Notes under the pieces: generated by a model
Database searches by the model: none
What the model saw: the letters and a program-made list of their open reading frames with translations, nothing else
Told to the model about the DNA's origin: nothing
Program-made: the position numbers and the translations under genes
Assembly: GCF_002017865.1 (NCBI RefSeq)
Contig: NZ_MTJN01000002.1
Coordinates: 434,001 to 498,000 of the forward strand
Direction of reading: 5' to 3'
DNA: 64,000 nucleotides
Origin: Rhodoferax fermentans
GTDB taxonomy: Bacteria > Pseudomonadota > Gammaproteobacteria > Burkholderiales > Burkholderiaceae_C
Shown here: one piece after another, positions 57,591-64,000 of the stretch
How positions within the stretch are numbered: the first letter of the stretch is position 1
How the letters are laid out: each line of letters begins with the position of its first letter

Positions 57591-58769
57591 TCAGCGCTCC
57601 AAGGCGAGGGAAACCCCCATACCACCACCAATACACAGGGCAGCCAGGCCCTTTTTGGCATTTCTGCGCTGCATTTCGTGTAACAGTGTTACCAAGATAC
57701 GACAGCCAGACGCACCAATCGGGTGGCCGATGGCAATCGCACCGCCATTGACGTTGACCTTGGCCGGGTCCACTTCGAGCTGCTGGTTCACCGCACAGGC
57801 CTGGGCTGCAAAGGCTTCATTGAGCTCAAACAGATCAACATCCTGCACGCTCCAACCTGCCCGAGCCAAGGCTTTGCGCGAGGCAGGCACCGGGCCCAGA
57901 CCCATGGTGGCGGGGTCCAGCCCGCTGGTGCCAAACGCGGCAATCCGTGCCAGTGGGGTCAAGCCCAGGGCCGCCGCCTTTTTGGCCGTCATGACCACCA
58001 CAGCAGCAGCACCGTCATTGATGCCTGAAGCATTGCCCGCAGTGACCGTCCCGGCCTTGTCAAACGCCGGGCGCAGACCGGCCAACGCTTCGGCATTGGT
58101 TTTTCGGTTCAGGAACTCGTCGGTGTTGAACACCAATGGGTCACCCTTGCGCTGCGGGATCTGCACACTGACAATTTCATCCTTGAACCGGCCCGAGTCC
58201 TGCGCGGCGGCGGCTTTAAGCTGGCTGCCAAGGGCCAGCACGTCCTGCATGTCGCGGGTGATGCCGCAGGCCTTGGCCACGTTTTCAGCGGTGATGCCCA
58301 TGTGGTAATTGTTGTAGACGTCCCACAAGCCATCCACAATCATCGAGTCGATCATCTTCCAGTCACCCATGCGCTGGCCGTCGCGGCTGCCTTGCAACAC
58401 GTGGGGGCTGGCGCTCATGTTTTCCTGGCCACCGGCAATCACGATCTCGCTGTCACCCCAGGCCACGGCTTGAGCCGCCAACATGACCGATTTCAGCCCC
58501 GAGCCACACACCGCATTGATCGTCAGCGCCGGGGTTTCCTGGGAGAGCCCTGCCTTCAAAGTGGCTTGACGCGCCGGGTTTTGCCCCTGGCCAGCAGCCA
58601 GCACCTGGCCCATGATGACCTCACCCACCTGATCGGCAGACAACTTGGCGCGAGCCAAGACCTCACGGATCACGATGCTGCCCAACTCGGGCGCCGACAC
58701 CTTGGCCAGAGAACCTCCAAACTTGCCCACTGCGGTACGCGCTGCCGAAACGATAACGATGTCTTCCAT
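57591..58769 (-). CDS. phaA: Acetyl-CoA acetyltransferase (beta-ketothiolase) PhaA
   Basis: This 392-residue thiolase condenses two acetyl-CoA to acetoacetyl-CoA. Cys88 in TINAVCGSGLKS is the acyl-carrying residue. ALCIGGGMGVSLALER at the C-terminus holds the second Cys and GHPIGASGCRI holds the His. The ATG at 58769 (MEDIVIVSAAR) is used. It lies between phaC and phaB. Confidence 0.95.
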   Translation of the reverse strand: MEDIVIVSAARTAVGKFGGSLAKVSAPELGSIVIREVLARAKLSADQVGEVIMGQVLAAGQGQNPARQATLKAGLSQETPALTINAVCGSGLKSVMLAAQAVAWGDSEIVIAGGQENMSASPHVLQGSRDGQRMGDWKMIDSMIVDGLWDVYNNYHMGITAENVAKACGITRDMQDVLALGSQLKAAAAQDSGRFKDEIVSVQIPQRKGDPLVFNTDEFLNRKTNAEALAGLRPAFDKAGTVTAGNASGINDGAAAVVVMTAKKAAALGLTPLARIAAFGTSGLDPATMGLGPVPASRKALARAGWSVQDVDLFELNEAFAAQACAVNQQLEVDPAKVNVNGGAIAIGHPIGASGCRILVTLLHEMQRRNAKKGLAALCIGGGMGVSLALER

Positions 58770-58814
58770 GCTGCTTCCAGAGTTGTAGTTAGAAAAAAAG
58801 TCCAAAAAGTAGAA

Positions 58815-60539
58815 TCAGGCCTTGGCCAGCACATACCGACCGGGCGCGGGCTCGATCACCTTGTGTTTGCCCTTGCCATAGGTCTTGGGTGCGGCGATTT
58901 GTTTGCCAGCCTGGGCTGCCAGCCAGGTCGACCAGTCGGTCCACCAGCTGCCCGGATGCTCCACGGCGCCCTGCATCCACTCGTCGTGGGTCTTGGGCAG
59001 CTTGTCGTCATCACGCACCCAGTAACAACGCTTGTTTTTGGCCGGTGGGTTGATCACACCGGCAATGTGGCCCGAAGCCCCCATGACAAAACGCTTTTTG
59101 CCTGGCAGGTATTGCGTGGTGGCGTAGGCGCCGTTGATCGGCACGATGTGGTCTTCACGCGAGCCGTAGATGTACACCGGCATATCGACCTTGCCCAGAT
59201 CCACCTTCTGCCCACACACGGTGGCCTGCCCCGGCTTGGTGAGTTTGTTTTCCAGATAGGTGTTGCGCAGGTACCAGGCGTAGAACGGGCCCGGCAGGTT
59301 GGTGCTGTCGCTGTTCCAGTACAGCAGGTCAAACGGTGGCGGGGTTTCGCCCTTGAGGTAGTTGCCCACCACATAGTTCCAGACCAGGTCATTGGGGCGC
59401 AAAAAGCTGAAGGTGGTGGCCAGATCGCCACCCTTCATCAAACCGCCCTTGCCCATTTCCAGTTCGCGGTAGCTGACAAACGCTTCATCGATGAACAGGT
59501 CCAGCACACCGGTGTCAGAAAAATCCAGCATCGAGGTCAGGAAGGTGGCACTGGCCACCGGCTTTTCACCACGCGCTGCCAGCACCGCCAGCGCGGTCCC
59601 GAGCATGGTGCCACCCACACAAAAGCCCAACGCGTTGATGGTTTTGGCGCCAGACACCTCCTGCGTCACCGTGATGGCCTTGATGACCGCGTTTTCGATG
59701 TAGTCGTCCCAGGTGGCTTTGGCCAAGGAGGCATCGGGGTTGCGCCAGCTCACCAGGAAGGTGCGGTGACCCTGCGCCACCGCATAACGCACTACCGAGT
59801 TGTCGGGCTGCAGGTCCAGGATGTAGAACTTGTTGATACATGGAGGCACCAGCAGGAAGGGTTTCTCGTAGACCTTGTCGGTCAGGGGTTTGTACTCGAT
59901 CAGCTGGAAGAACTCGTTCTCGAACACCACCGCACCTTCGGTGGTGGCCACGTTTTGGCCCACATGGAACAGGCTCTCGTCAGTCATCGAGATGTGGCCT
60001 TGCTGCATATCGTGCAGCAGGTTTTGCAGGCCCTTGCTGATGCTCTCGCCATTGGTGTCCAGCGCCTTTTTCTGCGCTTCGGCGTTGAGTGCCATGAAGT
60101 TGCTGGGGGCGGCGGCGGCGGTAAGTTGCTCTACCGTGAAGCGGATGCGGGCACGGGTTTTGTCATCGGTCTCCACCGCGTCGGCCATGGCTGCCAGCGT
60201 CTTGGCGTTGAGCAGATAAGCCGCAGCGGTAAAAGCCGCCATCGGGTTGGCGGCCCAGGCCGGGTCTGCAAAACGCCGGTCCTTGAGCACATGCTCCCCT
60301 TTGAAGCTGTTGTTCCAGAGCTCGGTCGCATCTTTGAGAAACTGTTGCTGCAACTCCTGCAGCTTGTCTGGCGAGAAGGACACCTGTGGCGGCTTGGTCG
60401 TGGGCGCCATCAGCTTGGCACCGGCCTGGCCCAGGTCCATGTTCTTGAACGACTCAAAGGCTTTGCCCCAGGTGTCAACCATGGATTGCTGAAACTGCTG
60501 CGCCGTTTGCAACCATTGTTGCTGTGTCTCTTCTTTCAT
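58815..60539 (-). CDS. phaC: Class I poly(3-hydroxyalkanoate) synthase PhaC
   Basis: This 574-residue polymerase joins (R)-3-hydroxyacyl-CoA into PHA on granules. The lipase-like box GFCVGG places the catalytic Cys at residue 307. The Asp (YGSREDHIVP) and His (MGASGHIAGVINPP) complete the triad. The length agrees with class I, which works without PhaE or PhaR subunits. It is the first gene of phaC-phaA-phaB. AAGGGTA precedes the ATG. No phaR regulator is seen in the window. Confidence 0.95.
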   Translation of the reverse strand: MKEETQQQWLQTAQQFQQSMVDTWGKAFESFKNMDLGQAGAKLMAPTTKPPQVSFSPDKLQELQQQFLKDATELWNNSFKGEHVLKDRRFADPAWAANPMAAFTAAAYLLNAKTLAAMADAVETDDKTRARIRFTVEQLTAAAAPSNFMALNAEAQKKALDTNGESISKGLQNLLHDMQQGHISMTDESLFHVGQNVATTEGAVVFENEFFQLIEYKPLTDKVYEKPFLLVPPCINKFYILDLQPDNSVVRYAVAQGHRTFLVSWRNPDASLAKATWDDYIENAVIKAITVTQEVSGAKTINALGFCVGGTMLGTALAVLAARGEKPVASATFLTSMLDFSDTGVLDLFIDEAFVSYRELEMGKGGLMKGGDLATTFSFLRPNDLVWNYVVGNYLKGETPPPFDLLYWNSDSTNLPGPFYAWYLRNTYLENKLTKPGQATVCGQKVDLGKVDMPVYIYGSREDHIVPINGAYATTQYLPGKKRFVMGASGHIAGVINPPAKNKRCYWVRDDDKLPKTHDEWMQGAVEHPGSWWTDWSTWLAAQAGKQIAAPKTYGKGKHKVIEPAPGRYVLAKA

Positions 60540-60643
60540 GGGTTACCCTTTCTCAGCCAGGTTGATGACAAAACCCTAGTATGCTGGAAGAAGGCATTCG
60601 GCAAGCTGACAAACGGTTCAAAAGACCCAGACCCCAAGCGGGG

Positions 60644-61777
60644 CTAGGCTGCGGCCACGACCACCCGGTTGCGCCCTGCCCGCTTGGCGCTGTACAAGGC
60701 TGCATCCGCTTTCTGGAGCCAAGCCTTGGCTGCAAGGTCCGCACCGTGCACCCAGGCCAGACCGATACTGACAGTCACCGGGATCGGCAGACCGTCGTGC
60801 TCAATGCGCAAAGCCGCCACCTTCTCACACAAGCGCCGGGCAATGGCCAAGGCCTCGGCCTCGGTCACCACAGGAAGGTAGATCACGAACTCCTCCCCGC
60901 CCACACGAGCCAGCAAGTCCGAGCTGCGCAACTCTTCCTGCAGACAGCGGGCAAAGGCGACCAGCACCTGGTCACCCGCAGCATGGCCGTGCCGATCATT
61001 GATCTGTTTGAAACGGTCGATATCCAGCTGAGCAATGGCACTGTGGGCTGGCAGCACAAGCGGCAGGCGTTGCGCCAGCCAACGCCGGTTTCCGGTACCA
61101 GTCAAGGGGTCGGTCAATGCCGCCAACTCCAGTCGGACTTCTGCGCGCTCGTTGGACAGGGTGGCCACAGCCAGCGCGATGCCAAAGTGACAGAACATCT
61201 GCACATAAAAGGCCCAGGCAAATCCGTCTGATCCGGCGGTACCTGTCACGATGTACACCAGCCGCAGAGCATAGATGCCGCCACTCAGTGCCAGCAAAGC
61301 GGCCAGCAGCGTGCGTGATGGCAGGGGCTCTTGATGGCGGTCGCGCAAGGTGTCAAAGGTACACACCGCCAGCACCAGCGCCGCTGTCCCATGGAAGACC
61401 CCCGCCCGGGTGAGGTTCTGCAAAGGGAAACCAGTGGCAACGCTCATCACAAGAACAGCTGCCAGCAGCATCCACATGACATGCCAGCGCACACGCCAGC
61501 GACCACTGAACTGGCGTACCCCCACCCAGAAGCAGATGTAGCCACCCACGCCCAACAGCAAACTGCCATGGGTCCATAACCATTCGGGCAACACGGCGTA
61601 TTCACCACTCCAGGCCACCGTCGAGCCGAGGGCCAGCAAGAGGTACGCTGCTGCCAGATACCCCAAGCCCTGGGGTCTGCAGGAGTGACGGCGGATGTGG
61701 ACGATGCTCAAGGCGCCCGCCACCAAGGAGGTGTTGTAGACCAGGATAACGGTGGGCAAATCCAGATGGATATTCAT
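60644..61777 (-). CDS. Membrane diguanylate cyclase (GGDEF)
   Basis: This 377-residue protein has about six or seven hydrophobic segments in residues 8-205. The cytoplasmic GGDEF domain (about 215-377) has LTDPLTGTGNRR and the active loop RVGGEEFVIYLP, so c-di-GMP synthesis is likely. There is no obvious RxxD inhibitory site just before GGEEF (LRSSDLLARV holds RSSD, which fits it). The sensed signal is unknown. The start ATG is at 61777. Confidence 0.9.
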   Translation of the reverse strand: MNIHLDLPTVILVYNTSLVAGALSIVHIRRHSCRPQGLGYLAAAYLLLALGSTVAWSGEYAVLPEWLWTHGSLLLGVGGYICFWVGVRQFSGRWRVRWHVMWMLLAAVLVMSVATGFPLQNLTRAGVFHGTAALVLAVCTFDTLRDRHQEPLPSRTLLAALLALSGGIYALRLVYIVTGTAGSDGFAWAFYVQMFCHFGIALAVATLSNERAEVRLELAALTDPLTGTGNRRWLAQRLPLVLPAHSAIAQLDIDRFKQINDRHGHAAGDQVLVAFARCLQEELRSSDLLARVGGEEFVIYLPVVTEAEALAIARRLCEKVAALRIEHDGLPIPVTVSIGLAWVHGADLAAKAWLQKADAALYSAKRAGRNRVVVAAA

Positions 61778-61918
61778 GCGTTTTGCAGATTACACGGTCT
61801 GCGTTGTGTTCAAGCGGGCGAGTCTGTCAGCCTTGCGCTTGGCCAAGCGCCTGATACCCAGAGGGCCAAGGTCCTATTCTGCGACAAGCCTGTTAAAAAT
61901 ACCGGTCAAAATCACGCC

Positions 61919-62221
61919 ATGTACCTTGTTCCCATTGCCTGGCTGTATGTGGCGCTGATGATGGCGCTGGCCGAAGCCACCAACAGCAACGGCACCGTGC
62001 TCGGCGCGGTCATCACCTTTGTGTTTTATGGACTGCTGCCAGTTGGCCTGGTGTTATACCTGATGGGCACGCCGGGACGCAAGCGTGCCATCAAGGCCAG
62101 AGAACAAGCTGAGCGGGCGGCCGCCGGCGCAGCAGCTCAGGCGCAGGCCTCAGGTGTCGCGCCAGATGCTGACCGCCAGCCGACCGCTGACCCGGTCGCG
62201 CCGGTGCGAAAAGAACCATGA
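61919..62221 (+). CDS. Small membrane protein of unknown function
   Basis: This 100-residue protein has two hydrophobic segments, at about 4-20 and 28-48, then a Lys/Ala-rich tail (GRKRAIKAREQAERAAAGAAAQAQ). I do not recognise a named family. The ATG at 61919 is used; the frame extends upstream to 61685 but looks non-coding. Its last 72 bp overlap the 3' end of pgeF on the other strand. Confidence 0.6.
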   Translation: MYLVPIAWLYVALMMALAEATNSNGTVLGAVITFVFYGLLPVGLVLYLMGTPGRKRAIKAREQAERAAAGAAAQAQASGVAPDADRQPTADPVAPVRKEP

Positions 62222-62947
62222 GGACTGCGTTACGGTGCACCAGTCGGCACTGCCGTCATTGCCATAAACCTGGGTGATGCCCATACCTGCCAGCCGTTGA
62301 CGCGCCAGCCCGGCCAAGTTGGCCAGCCATTTGCCGCCACCCAGCGGGACAAACATTTGCTCAGCCTGGGTATCTTGTTCGACAAATGCGGTGCGCACTT
62401 CGTCCCCCACCTCAAAGGCTGTCGGACCAATACACGGCCCCAGCCACGCTATGACTTCTGTATCTACCTGCCCTTTTTCCATAAGGGCTAGAGCACAAAA
62501 AGACTGATAAGTCTGCTCCAATACACCGACACCACCGTTCCCGGCCAGACCGCGCCAACCGGCATGCGCTGCACCCACCCAGGCACCTTTCCTGGTGGTA
62601 AACAGCACCGGCAAACAGTCCGCCACCATGATGGTGCAGGCGATGCCCGGCACATCGGTGATGCAGGCGTCGCCCACGCTGGCGTTGGGGGTGGTCGCAT
62701 CCAGGCGCAGCACCTCGGTGCCGTGCACCTGGGTCAGAAACACCGGCTGGGCGCCGATGGCTTGTTGCAGGATGGCCCGGTTAGCCGCCACTTGGGCCGG
62801 GTCGTCGCCCACATGGTCGCCCAGGTTCAGGCTGTCATAAGGCGCGTTAGAGACACCACCCACGCGGGTGGTGCACACCGCATGCACACCGGCTGGCGCG
62901 GGCCAGTCCGGTGTGAGCCAATCAGTGCGCGCCGTGGACCTTGTCAT
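62150..62947 (-). CDS. pgeF: Peptidoglycan editing factor PgeF (YfiH family)
   Basis: This 265-residue protein matches the YfiH/laccase-like domain (earlier called polyphenol oxidase). VHGTEVLRLD, MVADCLPVLF and GAAHAGWRGLAGNGGV hold the conserved metal and active His/Cys residues, and WLGPCIGPTAFEVGDEV follows. In E. coli it removes misincorporated residues from peptidoglycan precursors. Residues about 149-163 (SFCALALMEKGQV) come from a repeat copy. The ATG at 62947 lies within the end of the ycaO frame (26-bp overlap). Confidence 0.9.
   Translation of the reverse strand: MTRSTARTDWLTPDWPAPAGVHAVCTTRVGGVSNAPYDSLNLGDHVGDDPAQVAANRAILQQAIGAQPVFLTQVHGTEVLRLDATTPNASVGDACITDVPGIACTIMVADCLPVLFTTRKGAWVGAAHAGWRGLAGNGGVGVLEQTYQSFCALALMEKGQVDTEVIAWLGPCIGPTAFEVGDEVRTAFVEQDTQAEQMFVPLGGGKWLANLAGLARQRLAGMGITQVYGNDGSADWCTVTQSSWFFSHRRDRVSGRLAVSIWRDT
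62460..62503 (-). repeat. Dispersed palindromic repeat, copy 13, inside pgeF
   Basis: On the minus strand TTTTTGTGCTCTAGCCCTTA is followed by TGGAAAAAGGGCAGGTAGAT, so both arms are recognisable. The frame of pgeF stays open. Confidence 0.7.
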
Positions 62948-64000
62948 AGGCTTTGAGTAATTGGTGGTGCATCTCACAGCCCTCCAAAGCCAGGCCGGGC
63001 GCGCTCAGACCCATGAAGCGGTCTTCCTGCATGATCAATGCGTGCGCCTGGGCCAGCGGACCGGCGCCATACAACAGTTCCAACGCGTCTAGATACGGGC
63101 CGCTGTCACCCATGTCGGCCAGGTGGATCAGGTTCTGGATACACGCGTAGATCGGTTTGCGCTGGGGGTTGAGCTGGTCAAAGTTCAGTATCCACTCACA
63201 GCCTTCGAGCGTGGCGGCTTCGTCACCCACGGCCAGGGCCAGCAGGGTTTTGAGCTCACCCAGGCGCAGATCGGCCCAGAACGAGCCTGCGTCTGCCGCC
63301 AGGCCAATCAACGCGGGCACCGGGCGATGGTCGGCCAGGTTGGACTCGTTGAGCGTCTCCAACAGGTCGGTGCACTCTTCGTCGTCGAGGTCGCTGAGGT
63401 TCAGGATGGCTTCGCGGATCGGGTTGGCGATGCTGTTGTTCTCGAACTCCAGGTCGTCGATCGGGTAAATCTCGGACAGGCCCGGCACCAGGATGCGGCA
63501 GGCGTACACGCCCAGGTGGGTGAAGTCGGCCACATAGATGTCATGGCCGTCGGCATGTAGGCGCTGCACACACCAGGCGTAGTCTTCGGCCGTGGTGCTG
63601 CTGAAGTTCCAGTCGACAAATTCATAGTCGGGCTGGTTGCCCAGGAACTTCCAGTGGATCACGCCGCTGGAGTCGACAAAGTGGATTTCGATGTTGGTGG
63701 AGCTGGCGGTCTCGTCCAGATCAAAGCCCGGTGCCGGAAAGCCCGACAAGGCATCGAGCGCACGGCCTTGCAGCAACTCGGTCAAGGCGCGTTCCAGCGC
63801 CACCTCAAAACGCGGGTGCGCGCCAAAGCTGGCAAAACAGCCCTGGTCCTGCGGGTTGAGCAGGGTCACATTCATCACCGGGTACTGGCCGCCCAAAGAG
63901 GCGTCTTTCACCAGAATGCCAAAACCAGCCTCACGCAAAGCGGCGATACCCTTGGCAATCCGTGGGTAGCGTGCTATCACTTTTTCAGGCACATCGGGCA
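62922..64000 (-). CDS. ycaO: YcaO-domain protein, C-terminal part (5' partial)
   Basis: The frame is open to the window edge and ends at 62922, giving about 359 C-terminal residues of an expected 580 or so. PEKVIARYPRIAKGIAALREAGFGILVKDASLGGQYPVMNV and CFASFGAHPRFEVALERALTELLQGR match the YcaO of E. coli, linked to methylthiolation of ribosomal protein S12. YcaO domains use ATP to activate backbone amides. The C-terminal region after about residue 220 is the helical tail of this subgroup. The N-terminal ATP site lies outside the window. The GTG at 63992 is not a real start. Confidence 0.9.
   Translation of the reverse strand, partial: PDVPEKVIARYPRIAKGIAALREAGFGILVKDASLGGQYPVMNVTLLNPQDQGCFASFGAHPRFEVALERALTELLQGRALDALSGFPAPGFDLDETASSTNIEIHFVDSSGVIHWKFLGNQPDYEFVDWNFSSTTAEDYAWCVQRLHADGHDIYVADFTHLGVYACRILVPGLSEIYPIDDLEFENNSIANPIREAILNLSDLDDEECTDLLETLNESNLADHRPVPALIGLAADAGSFWADLRLGELKTLLALAVGDEAATLEGCEWILNFDQLNPQRKPIYACIQNLIHLADMGDSGPYLDALELLYGAGPLAQAHALIMQEDRFMGLSAPGLALEGCEMHHQLLKAYDKVHGAH

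Noticed and set aside
58302..60647. A 781-codon open frame on the plus strand opposite phaA and phaC
   Set aside because: Low-complexity His/Gln/Val-rich text without motifs. phaA and phaC have all catalytic residues on the other strand.

Overview
The window looks like chromosome of a betaproteobacterium of the family Comamonadaceae, most likely Rhodoferax or a close relative. This rests on recognised protein families and their grouping (hopanoid-type squalene genes, Bug/Tct tricarboxylate uptake, class I PHA synthesis, Hsp15, a cheD-containing chemotaxis cluster, a dapC-dapD-pilU-dapE-prmB order) and on high GC. No database search was possible, so the genus is an inference. No rRNA, tRNA, CRISPR array or prophage was seen.

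Layout. 0-6.4 kb (+): the end of hpnC, then hpnD and hpnE (squalene synthesis), a penicillin-acylase-like hydrolase and ferrochelatase. 6.5-16.6 kb (-): a chemotaxis operon, in transcription order response regulator, MCP, cheY, STAS protein, cheA, poly-HAMP MCP, cheW, cheR, cheD, cheB. 16.7-25.1 kb (-): signalling genes (an SBP-PAS histidine kinase, a receiver-PAS-GGDEF-EAL protein, a NarL-type regulator and its partner kinase, which is cut by an in-frame stop codon) and a polyphosphate:AMP phosphotransferase. 25.4-28.6 kb (+): an MCP with a c-type haem motif behind an FNR-like site, and an MFS transporter. 28.7-35.3 kb: tctCBA (-) facing a methyltransferase and tctDE (+). 35.26-36.44 kb: an IS5-family element inserted in the last codons of tctE. 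36.5-42 kb: glutathione peroxidase, Hsp15, a structured intergenic region, acetyl-CoA synthetase, a UPF0114 protein and NhaA. 42-52.4 kb (+): fumarase, murI, dapC, dapD, pilU, dapE, a prmB-GNAT fusion and an ABC-F ATPase. 52.4-56.7 kb (+): rfbB, rfbD, rfbA and rfbC (dTDP-rhamnose) with a vapBC toxin-antitoxin pair between rfbB and rfbD. 56.8-60.5 kb (-): phaC, phaA, phaB. 60.6-64 kb: a diguanylate cyclase, a small membrane protein, pgeF and the C-terminal part of ycaO.

The most unusual signals are not conventional genes. (1) A dispersed palindromic repeat of about 50 bp occurs at least 13 times. It lies in intergenic gaps, but also inside six reading frames without breaking them, and it forms the C-terminus of two more. 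(2) At 37.63-37.85 kb two hairpins share an almost identical loop of about 30 nt in opposite orientation, while their long stems differ in sequence yet each stays self-complementary. (3) The IS insertion can be reconstructed to the base. (4) A sensor kinase carries a single in-frame TAA.

Together the genes suggest a motile, metabolically flexible, facultatively respiring bacterium that senses redox state, takes up organic acids, uses acetate, and stores carbon as PHA and phosphate as polyphosphate.
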